The notes under the pieces were generated by a model that saw only the letters and a program-made list of their open reading frames with translations, ran no database searches and had not been told where the DNA came from. The translations under genes and the position numbers were made by a program. From positions 15,934,896-15,998,895 of the forward strand of contig NC_084802.1 in NCBI RefSeq assembly GCF_963169125.1: a DNA stretch of 64,000 nt, in the 5' to 3' direction. Every line of letters begins with the position of its first letter. Within the stretch, counting starts at the first letter, position 1. The DNA comes from Humulus lupulus (lineage: Eukaryota; Streptophyta; Magnoliopsida; Rosales; Cannabaceae). Positions 55,114 through 64,000 of the stretch are shown one piece after another.

Positions 55114-58100
55114 ATGAGAGGCTTCAACTTGTTTCAGAGAAGCTCATCGCTATGGAGGAGAGAAAGAAATGCACTTCGCTCCATATCATCATCTAGGTCA
55201 TTTTGTACGGAAAATGGCGATGGTCTTCAGAGCTCTAGGGTTAAGATCTTCGATCGCGACCTCAAACGCAAACAAGTAATACGTCTTTTTCTTCTTCTTT
55301 AGGTATAATCTTGTGTCAATTTCTTCTTTGATGTCTTAATATTCATCAAAAAAAAAAAAATTATGGCTTTACAGCGTGATCGAGCTAGATGGTTGATGGG
55401 TCAGACTCAAAATGACTCCTTTGTCGACGCTGTTGTTGAGAATGTATTGGATCGTTTGGAGGTACTGTTTAAAGCTTTCTTCATTGAGCTTGAGAGTGAT
55501 ATCTTTCTTGTGTTGGATTGACATTATTGTCATTCATTTGGGCTCACAGGACTGCAAAAAATCATTTCCTACTACATTATGCTTAGGGGGTTCAATACTA
55601 CCTATCAAGCGTTTGTTACGTGGCCGGGGTGAGAAATTAGCTTTGTATTCTTTAAATTGAAATTAAAGTACTGTATGTCTCGACTAATTGTCTTAATGTT
55701 TCAATTTAGGTAACAATTAAGGTTGAGAATGAAAAAGTATGTGTAATATTTTTTATATTAGCAAATGATAGTATGCCAGATTAGTCAAAATTTTATCTTT
55801 TCATGACAATTTGTCAAGATGTGTTGTATTGCACCATTTGAAATTAGTTCACGCATGTACGGATTCAAAATCCTTTTATATTTATTTTTAGGTGGCATTG
55901 AGAAGCTTATTATGATGGACACATCGTATGACATGGTAAAGTTGTGTAAAGATGCTGAGCTTGATGATGCACAGAATGAAAAGATTGAGACCTCCTTTAT
56001 TGTTGGCGATGAGGAATTTTTGCCTGTTAAAGAAAAGTAGGCTTAAAAGTTTTAGAATTATTTATTTGTTTTTATTTAAAAAAAATTATGTGAAATTCAT
56101 TCATTTGAGGAACTCTTGATTGCCAATTGTCAATGTCAACCCTCTAATTGTATTTTGTAAAGCTCTCTAGATCTGGTAATAAGTTGCTTGGGCCTTCATT
56201 GGACTAATGATCTTCCAGGAGCTATGATACAGGTATATGCTTCTTTATATTTATAATTAGTTAGATTTATGGTGTTAGTTAGATTTCGCATTTGGATCCC
56301 ATTACGAAAAAGTTGAAGCTGTATGAGAAGGCAAGATAGACATGTTGTGGATGCATTTTAAATTTGGTAGAAAAGAGAGTCAGCGGTCTTTGTTAATACT
56401 CAAGCTGTGAATATCTTTAACCGTAAAACATAAAGGAGAGATTTTGAATTTTTCTAGTGCATGCATTTGAATTATCTGTATTTTTTCCTTATAGAAAATT
56501 TTATAATTGGTAAAACTTAATAAACATGCAGTGCAAATTATTATGGAAGCATCCATGACACATGATTATATTTTACAGAGTAGATTGGCATTGAAGCCTG
56601 ATGGCCTATTTTTGGGAGCTATTCTTGGAGGAGAAACCTTGAAGTTGGCATTCTTGATTAATTAAATGATATTTTTCCTATTTCTGCTATGGTTGGATTA
56701 CCAAGAAATATAATTAAGTACCTGATTTGATTTTTTATTTGTTTTTTCTTTGTGGCTAGGGAGCTGAGAATTGCTTGCACAGTGGCACAAATGGAGCGTG
56801 AAGGGGGCATCAGTCCACGAATTTCACCTTTGGCACAAGTATAAAGTTTGTCGCATAACTTGTCTCAATTTATTTACTGAAGATGATGGCAACTAGGCCC
56901 TTCTGTATTACCCCTTTCGAATTGGCTTTTGCTTGGTTTTCAAAGTATAAACTAAAGTTTGTTTTCAAGATGTTTTTCTTATATCTCTACTTTTTTTTTC
57001 TTTCTCTAATGATACTTTCAGTAGCAATCTCATAGATTTGCTAGAAAAATGAATGTTTTGATGATGAAAGTAGGATTTTTTCAAGTATCCTCTCTCCTTG
57101 ATCTAATAGTCTCCAGTTTGATCTTACATTACAACTTGCTGGCAATGATGGATTCATTTGGTGCCACTTTGTATTACATATCTAGTTCATTGTTGAATAT
57201 GAATCAATATCAACCTAGAGTTTCTTAGGCCAAAATGATCACCAACAATGGTGGTACCATCTGTGGATGTATTATATATGTTGCTTTTTTTTTTATTGCA
57301 TTCCAAGATTTTCTAAGTTATTTGTTTATTTGTTGTTGTTCTTGTCATGCTTCTATTAACGAGGCTGTTAAAATGTTGGGTTTATTTATTTATTTTTTAT
57401 TCTTTTGAAAGGTGGATGAACATGTTTCTTTTCCTTTTTGGTTGAGAAATAGTTTTTCATACTAACATTTGGTGATTGGTTATTGAGTCCCCTAAATGGT
57501 TCTTTTGTCTAGGTGCGAGATGCAGGAAATCTTTTGACCAGAGCAGGTTTTACTCTTCCAGGTGTTGATGTCGATGAATACGTAGTTAAATATCAAAGTG
57601 GTGAGCATTTCTTATACCATTTTTTGCACATAATTATGCAGTCTCTGCCTACTAGATTAGTTATGTCATCTCGTATTTTGAAGCCTTTCCACTCGAGTAA
57701 AATAGAAATTGTGTCCTACAACATTGATGCATCAATCATCTATGTTGTGTGAGCTGGATTTTTAGTTATATATTCTGAGGTAGTTAAGAATTTAATGATT
57801 TTAAAACTAGAGTAATTGGTGAAAATAGATTTTTTTTTCTTGATGTCACTATGCAAAATGACATTCTTTTGATAATTTTTTCAAAATGACCTTGTTTTTC
57901 TTCACAAAATGGGGTATTGAGAGTGTCTGGAAGACTACTTTTGCAAAGAATTATCAGAAAAAGGCTACTGTGCAAAATGACTATTTTTTGCCAAATACTC
58001 CTTTTAACTGCTAAGTTGATAATACATCTTGGAAAACATGATATATTTTTTTATTAATTGTTCAAGATGAATGCTCATGCTGAATATTAGACCAAAAACC

Positions 58101-58663
58101 ACTCTTTGGCTGGACCAACTTTTTATAAATTTCCAGGACACACTTACTTGAAATGACCTCATTAGATACCTTTTACCTTTTCACCATTTTCACAGTTAAT
58201 TTATTTCTCTGGTTGCTGCAGCTCTTGAGCTAATAGAACATCTGCGAACAATGGGTGAAACTAATGCTCTTCTACAAAGAAACAAGGTTAAACTCATCAC
58301 ATATTTCTCTTGGATTAACTAAAATTGTAGAACATGATTTGAAAAATTGACGGGATTCTGAATTAAGCAGATTCTGAAGAGAGAAACAGCCCTTGCAACT
58401 GCAGCTATATACCAGTCAATGTTTGGCGCAGAAGATGGCACGGTCCCGGCTACTTATCAGGTAGAGCAAGATAGAGTTTCTCTCAAAATGATTCATTTTG
58501 GAGAAAAACTTCAATTTATGTTCTCTTTCTTGTTGTGGTTTTGTAGGTTATTTACATGACAGGGTGGAAGGAGCATGAATCTCAACCAAAGGCCAAAAGG
58601 AGAGGTTCTGCCACTGTGTCCTTCATGGACATTAAGAAGCAGTTTGGAAATACTGGAAGTTGA
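55114..58663 (+). CDS. NDUFAF5-like mitochondrial methyltransferase-family protein, 11 exons
   Basis: Complete 348-residue gene. Exons: 55114-55275, 55375-55461, 55550-55628, 55892-56036, 56163-56232, 56579-56643, 56760-56838, 57513-57600, 58222-58286, 58371-58460 and 58547-58663; all introns GT-AG and all phases close. The N-terminus ([19 protein letters not shown]) is Arg/Ser-rich, fitting a mitochondrial presequence. [14 protein letters not shown] and [16 protein letters not shown] match the NDUFAF5 family. The SAM-motif region reads TTLCLGGS, degenerate against the usual DLGCG pattern, as is common in plant members. [17 protein letters not shown] and MTGWKEHE are further family signatures. 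In animals NDUFAF5 hydroxylates an arginine of complex I subunit NDUFS7 during assembly; the plant role is inferred. The gene is convergent with the receptor kinase. Confidence 0.93.
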
Positions 58664-59221
58664 TTTGCGTATGTGCAATTTTCAAATGACTTTCATTTTC
58701 TTTTATTTGAACAAAAATAAAATAAAGTAGAATAGAGCATTGATGCTGATTAATTATTTTGTCCAATTTTGTAATAGTTTGTAATCTTTACAAAACAATG
58801 CTATTTATCACACATTCAGTTCACTACCATTCAAATTAATGTAGTGACAAGATCCATGTTTATAATATTTTGGGTTATTAGTAAGGAATTACAGCAATTT
58901 TTACTTTTAGTTGAAAAATATTTGCAAATGTATAAGAAAAATAAAACAGCACATTCACACACACAACTCTCTTAGTCAAATATTTAAACGTTCTCATTCA
59001 CTCCAAATAACTATAAAAAACTGTTTGATTCTAAATTAATTGAAAATAATTAGTATATAAATCTACAACTCTGTTCCGTTGATTGAAATCACTGATTCTG
59101 CTGTTAATCAACGCCAAAACACAATTTTTACATAGAATAAAGTCGACAATTTTTTTTAAAAGAATCTTCAAAGTTCTAACATACAATTTACAATTCTCAT
59201 AATCATATATGCCAAAATTAT
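58664..59221. other. Short convergent intergenic region
   Basis: 558 bases between the stop codons of the plus-strand NDUFAF5-like gene and the minus-strand receptor kinase. An AATAAAATAAAG run near 58718 on plus could serve polyadenylation of the former. No other feature seen. Confidence 0.5.
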
Positions 59222-61600
59222 CTAACCAGAAGATGACTTGGATGGGGTTAGATTAGGAGGAGCAGGAACGTCTATGATACCTTCCAACATAAGACAAACT
59301 TTCTTCATAGAAGGTCTCAAAGTTGGTTCCTCTTGAATGCACCAAAGTCCCAACTTAATCATCTTCTCCACTTCACTCTTCTCCACATGATCATCTTCAA
59401 CCAGTTTTTCCAGTTGACCAAACATGAAACAGTCATAAACCCAGTTGGCAAGAACAGCTTTCTCTTCAGGAACATCCATTTGCACACTCCTTCTACAACA
59501 AACAATCTCCAAAACCATGATTCCAAAACTATAAACATCAGCTTTCACTGTTATCGCCATGTTTCGATGCCATTCCGGTGCCAAATATCCTCTCGTTCCT
59601 CGCAAACCAGTGTAAGTTCTGGTTTGATCAGGCATTAGTAGTTTAGCCAGCCCGAAATCTGCAATTTTCGCCGAGTTTTGATCGTCCATTAGTATGTTTT
59701 CTGGTTTGATATCACAGTGGATTATCTGAGTTTCACACTCTTCATGTAAGTAGACTATGCCTTTAGCTATATCTAATGCTATTCCAACTCTTTCCTCCCA
59801 ATTAGGCTTTCTTGTCTTGGACTTGAAGAGAAAATCAGCTAAAGAACCGTTTTTCATGTACTCATAAACCAGTAGCCTGTTTGGTCCTTCATGGCAGTAA
59901 CCATGGAGTTTGACCAAGTTTCTGTGATGGGTTTTGCCTATTACTCGCATTTCGTTCCTGAACTCTTGTTCTCCGTCCGCGATTACTCTCTCTAGTCTCT
60001 TAATGGCCACAACTTTACTAGTCCTCCAGCTGTTTGATAAAATCACTCCTTTGAAAACTGTCCCAAATGCTCCTTTTCCCACTTGATCTTGGAAACCATT
60101 TGTGGCCTTTTCTAACTCACCAAACGTGTATGGTCTTACAGACATATCTTCAAGAAACTTGTCATGATCCAGATTCACAATTCTTTTGTAATACAAAGCA
60201 CGGAATCTGTAGATAAGAGCACCCGAAATCACTAAGCCAATGATTCCCAAACTCGAAACGACCATGCTGGTGATGAAGATTCCACTTTGAACTACTTGTT
60301 GATGATGATCACTGGTTTTTTCTTTGCCGCTCAAACTTGTTGTACAGACTTTTATAATGGTTGTAACGAAGCCTTTTCTCCCAATTCTCGAATATCTCAA
60401 TGGAGTGGTTAGTTTACGACACCTCATGTTGTTCCGGAACATAGCAGCTTGGCAATTACGGTCTTTCAAGCATTCATCTATGCAAGCTGACTTGTTCATC
60501 ACCGAAACGATAGAATACAAGTCTTCGTTGTTCCACGCAATTCCATCAAGTTCGACAGAAGAAAGATGAGAGTCTCCCTCAAGATTATGATCACTTTGGT
60601 TTTGAGCAATGCAATCTATGCTTGTATTTCTCTGGCAGCCTAAGTTTCTCCTGTGCTCATCGACAAAATCAAAGCCTGGTAGGCATGCGTAATCCGGTTC
60701 TTCATCATGATCTGTAAGACAATATGAATTCAAGCCGCATAGTCCAACTGGGGCACACTTGTTTGCAACTGAAGCCCACTCGACCACCCAACTGCTGTTT
60801 ATATTTACTGAACTATGAGAATACAATCGTAATATTCCATCTACATCTAGTGTTAACCGATACAGAACTTTCTCACTGAGACTTTTCCCAGTACGAAAAA
60901 TCGGCTTTGTATTGAGACCAGTGGCATTAAGAAGGTAAAGATGGCCATCAAGATCAAGATTTAGACTCACATTGTTACCTGTCCTAATGTTGATGTTCCT
61001 TGCCCAGTAAGAAAAAAAGGCTTTGTTTGGACTTATTGCAGGGTATTGGACCAAATTCCCATCTCCCTGCATAGCAAGCCGGAACCTTTTGTTGGCTGAA
61101 ACAAGTTGATTTCCTGGAAGCAGATGCTGTCCTGGCAAAAGGGTATCTGTTTGATGATCGAAACTCTGCCATGTGATCATCGAGTTCAAGTTGTAGAGGA
61201 CGAAGTTGCCCGAATCGAGCATGGAAGCTGAGGCTGCAGGCTGAGAGGAATTGGTAATGGTGGCTTTTTGTAGACCTTGCTTATCTCGCAAGACAATGTT
61301 CCCATCTTTATTGAAAAACAGTGTAGCATCTTGGGACAATGGGGGGTCATCTGGATTTGCTGTCCATACGACTGTCTTCTGGTTTAGTTTCTCATACCAG
61401 ATTCCAACTGCAAAACCATTGTCTTGTGTTTGGTAGAAGCCAAATGCAAAGTGGCCAGAGCTAGATAACCAATGTGAGTTACTGGTATTGGAAGAGAGAG
61501 AAGAGCGTAAGCTGATTAGTGTGTTATTGATCTTTTGTTGAGCTGTTGATATTGAGAACTTGGTAGTAATCAGAAGCAACACAAAATAGATTGCAGCCAT
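59222..61600 (-). CDS. G-type lectin S-receptor-like Ser/Thr kinase (LECRK/RLK1-like), intronless
   Basis: Complete 792-residue single-exon receptor kinase. A signal peptide covers about residues 1-20 (hydrophobic, ending STA). A bulb-type (G-type) mannose-binding lectin domain covers about 25-150 (FAFGFYQT, VGIWYEK, VVWTANPDDP). A Cys-rich EGF-like segment lies at about 280-325, a PAN-like region with further cysteines at about 330-425, and one transmembrane helix at about 437-463. The kinase domain has a Gly loop at 508-513 (GKGAFG), catalytic Lys 534 (VAIK), HCD at 628-630, DFG at 648-650 and YLAPEW. Cys precedes the catalytic Asp, so it is a non-RD kinase, a class often tied to immune receptors. 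Intronless genes and this domain order fit the LECRK/RLK1 subgroup. Ligand unknown. Confidence 0.95.
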   Translation of the reverse strand: MAAIYFVLLLITTKFSISTAQQKINNTLISLRSSLSSNTSNSHWLSSSGHFAFGFYQTQDNGFAVGIWYEKLNQKTVVWTANPDDPPLSQDATLFFNKDGNIVLRDKQGLQKATITNSSQPAASASMLDSGNFVLYNLNSMITWQSFDHQTDTLLPGQHLLPGNQLVSANKRFRLAMQGDGNLVQYPAISPNKAFFSYWARNINIRTGNNVSLNLDLDGHLYLLNATGLNTKPIFRTGKSLSEKVLYRLTLDVDGILRLYSHSSVNINSSWVVEWASVANKCAPVGLCGLNSYCLTDHDEEPDYACLPGFDFVDEHRRNLGCQRNTSIDCIAQNQSDHNLEGDSHLSSVELDGIAWNNEDLYSIVSVMNKSACIDECLKDRNCQAAMFRNNMRCRKLTTPLRYSRIGRKGFVTTIIKVCTTSLSGKEKTSDHHQQVVQSGIFITSMVVSSLGIIGLVISGALIYRFRALYYKRIVNLDHDKFLEDMSVRPYTFGELEKATNGFQDQVGKGAFGTVFKGVILSNSWRTSKVVAIKRLERVIADGEQEFRNEMRVIGKTHHRNLVKLHGYCHEGPNRLLVYEYMKNGSLADFLFKSKTRKPNWEERVGIALDIAKGIVYLHEECETQIIHCDIKPENILMDDQNSAKIADFGLAKLLMPDQTRTYTGLRGTRGYLAPEWHRNMAITVKADVYSFGIMVLEIVCCRRSVQMDVPEEKAVLANWVYDCFMFGQLEKLVEDDHVEKSEVEKMIKLGLWCIQEEPTLRPSMKKVCLMLEGIIDVPAPPNLTPSKSSSG

Positions 61601-63215
61601 AATTTTTCTGGGTTCTTCTACTGCTTACTGCTTTTAAAACCAAAGTATTGTTTTGAACTTTTGATGAAAGAAATTTTCTGATCCATAAGCAATACTTAAT
61701 ACATGTCGTTACAGCTCTTTGGTTTGATTCAGACTTGGTCAATATAAGAATTCTAATGCACGCAAAGCTCATAATGTATGGTTTAGATTTTTATAGATTT
61801 GACTTTGAAGCTTAATTACAAGGAGTCAAAACTCCTTTTAATTTTAAACAATAATAATAATAACACAATTTAGTTTCATTAAAAAAATGACCAAAATTAA
61901 GCAGAAAATTAATTTTGATGCAGTATGTAAAACAAAAGATTAACAAATGAACAAAACAGTTGTTTAGGACCAAAATAGTATTATTTTTTTTATGCAAATA
62001 TTACTTGGACAATAAGTATTAATGGCTCATGAGTGACAAGATAACAAAATTTGAATAAGAGTGGTTTTTATATAAATATATATATATATATATATTTATA
62101 ATATGTTTATGAAATAAACAAGGACCAGTGACTCAAATTTAGTCAACTTTAGAAAGAGGGAAAATTAGCCTATTTTGCTTAAAAGAATGGCAAGAGTATC
62201 GCAGGCAGCCTTGTCCCATGATCTCAAAGATAGATTCTCAAATCTCATATTGCTTATGATGAAGCAAAGAAAGCTTATTATTTGAGGTTTGAACCTTCAA
62301 CAACGGCATTGCAAAATGTTGACTACATACTATTCAGAAATCATTCAATAAATTACTCATTTTTATTGTTTCTACTCAAAATGATAGGAGGTTTCTAGTC
62401 AAAATTGGACAACAAAGAACAAACCCTTCTAAAATATATCAAGTGTAATACGACATCACCAATTAAATTATTTTTCAAACCAAAAAAAAAAAAAAAAAAA
62501 GTTTTTATATCGATATAGGTGCATTTGTTCAAGTGCAAATAATATATAATTAGGATGACAAGAAAAAATTATTATTTATATAAGGGTGTGACTATTGACA
62601 CTTTTTTTCTCCCCTCCCTTTTATAATTGATGAGTAATTAATTAGCCATTTACATACATAATTATATGTAAATTGACATAAATATCCTCAAACAATTATA
62701 ATTATAAACTATAATTCTTAACACACACCCTCCCAACATATTAGGTATAAACATTAAAAAAATGTTAGATTATCAATTTAAAAAAATTAAAACTCTAAAA
62801 AAAAGTAATGGATGAACAAATATAGATATGAATGTGATGTGGATGCTAAAGATTTTAAATCTAATGAGTTTTTTTTTTTTTTATCATATGTATGAATTTT
62901 TTTTATTGTATTTTATTCTTAAAATTGTGTATAATAACAACAAGTCACTCAATATTGACATAATTAAAAAGACTAAATAAAAACATAAAAGCGAAATAAA
63001 GATTATTAAGCCATGAAAATGAGATGTAAAAGACATAACATTTATCATGATAAGAGTCATTGATCATACCATTTACATTAGTGACAATGATTTAAGTTTT
63101 AGTTTTGTTTAGGAGAGAGTGGTTTTAACAATATTTGTATTAATAATTGTTATACTCATTTTTCAAGCATTTATGACATTTCAAAAAATAACAATTATAA
63201 AGGGATGATGAACAA
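61601..63215. other. Upstream region of the receptor kinase and AT-rich intergenic DNA
   Basis: The receptor kinase promoter must lie from 61601 upward, but no clear TATA was chosen. A (TA)n run occurs at about 62078-62095 and a poly(A) tract of about 18 bases near 62483. No gene or bounded transposon recognised. Confidence 0.5.
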
Positions 63216-63231
63216 AACCTATAACCTTTCT

Positions 63232-63360
63232 ATTCTCACAAAGCACAAAACAGATCCTGTTCTCACAAAACACAAAACAATTCTTGTTATCACAAAGCAC
63301 AAAGTACTTCATGTTCTCACAAAGTACAATTACTTCATGTTCTTATGAAGTACAAAACAA
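63232..63360 (+). repeat. Imperfect tandem repeat of about 30 bp
   Basis: Four units of the form CTTGTTCTCACAAAGCACAAAACA with variants (TCTCACAAAGCACAAAA, TCTCACAAAACACAAAA, ATCACAAAGCACAAAG, TCTCACAAAGTACAAT), then a degenerate fifth (TCTTATGAAGTACAAAA). Confidence 0.7.
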
Positions 63361-63539
63361 ACTACCAAGCGCTAACAGAATGGATTGGGTCGCGTAGCCG
63401 CATTCGTCATTCTCTGTTCGCACAAGGCAAACCATTACACACTAACAGGAGGATCCTGATCGTTCAACACACAAAATCTGCGCTAACAGAATTAACAAAG
63501 GAGTACATAGTTGCTATTTATCAAATATAATTGTATTTG

Positions 63540-63929
63540 TATTATTTTTGGGCCAAGTCCAATAACTTAGGCTTATGATCCAATTGTAACCCTAAACTCC
63601 TCACTATAAATAAGATGAGATGTGATAGAAATAAAGGGGAGGCAATTCATAATGTCGAAACTCCATGATGGTAGAAACAAGTCATTATGTAATGTAAAAG
63701 CAAATGAGGACTATAGAACAATCGACGACGTAAGTTCACTGGAAACTATGACTTTTTAAGCTTAAATATTAATAAAAGTAACTAAGTGGATATATGTCAT
63801 TTTTTTGGGATCGAACCACTTTAAAATATGGTGTTATTTATTTGATTATACATCTATTCTTGAATTCATGCTTTTATGTTCTCAAGTTGATGAAAAATAG
63901 TGTCAACAATGATATAAATGGGTGTGAGA
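63540..63929 (+). other. Possible LTR tail of an unidentified retrotransposon
   Basis: TATAAATAAGATGAG at about 63605, GGGATCGAACCACTTT at 63808 and a terminal AGTGTCAACA at 63920-63929 follow the order seen in plant LTRs, including those of elements 1 and 2. No partner LTR, primer site or target duplication is visible before the window ends. Confidence 0.35.
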
Positions 63930-64000
63930 TGAAAGTTTTATGAATAATATTGTACTTAACAAGAGGGGGAGTGAAAATAAATTCTTTTAACTTTTAAAAG

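Noticed and set aside
54906..55196. 96-codon plus-strand frame overlapping exon 1 of the NDUFAF5-like gene
   Set aside because: It reads the promoter, 5' UTR and exon 1 in another frame and has no family match; the spliced 348-residue gene explains the region.
57513..57752. 79-codon frame as a separate gene
   Set aside because: Its first 88 bases are exon 8 of the NDUFAF5-like gene; the rest is read-through into intron 8.

Overview
This is plant nuclear DNA, almost certainly from a eudicot. The evidence is spliced GT-AG genes homologous to land-plant proteins, long AT-rich intergenic stretches, and plant-specific transposon lineages (Ty3/gypsy Tat with a second RNase H, Cassandra with a 5S-like core, MULE-like and Harbinger-like elements, LINEs). 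I cannot fix the family from sequence alone. No bacterial, organellar, tRNA or CRISPR features were seen.

Three host genes look complete. On the minus strand at 2811-7776 is a six-exon, 255-residue gene for a nuclear speckle RNA-binding (NSR-type, single RRM) protein. Its 3.6 kb first intron has taken in two pieces of one LINE family. On the plus strand at 55114-58663 is an eleven-exon, 348-residue homologue of the mitochondrial complex I assembly factor NDUFAF5. It converges on an intronless 792-residue G-type lectin receptor kinase at 59222-61600 (minus).

The middle, about 9.9-54.8 kb, is mobile DNA in nested layers. Element 1 (9905-28682, TSD AAATT) is an 18.8 kb decayed Tat-type element. 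It contains three later insertions, each with its own 5-bp TSD: a 2.8 kb solo LTR (11813-14614), a 3.2 kb solo LTR (20955-24157) and a 372-bp Cassandra LTR carrying a 5S-rRNA-like block (27145-27516). Element 2 (39839-52544, TSD CATAA) is a younger 12.7 kb relative: its LTRs differ at about 7 of 774 sites by hand count, against about 25 of 756 in element 1. Element 2 sits inside a solo LTR (38775-53488, TSD AATAC), inside a Harbinger-like element (37977-53627, TSD TTA), inside a probable Ty1/copia remnant. Between the two Tat elements lie another solo LTR (29516-30833, TSD ATAAT), a satellite-like repeat of about 170 bp, and a 2.65 kb MULE-like element (33542-36188, 9-bp TSD) that carries two gene-start-like segments.

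Both Tat elements share one plan: LTR; gag-protease-RT-RNaseH-second RNaseH-integrase on the plus strand; a tandem array of 119-120 bp units; and a spliced antisense gene on the minus strand with its own TATA box close to the 3' LTR. Pol and the antisense gene therefore converge on the tandem array. Both elements also carry the same in-frame UAG in the RNase H region, although I found no other shared pol lesion.
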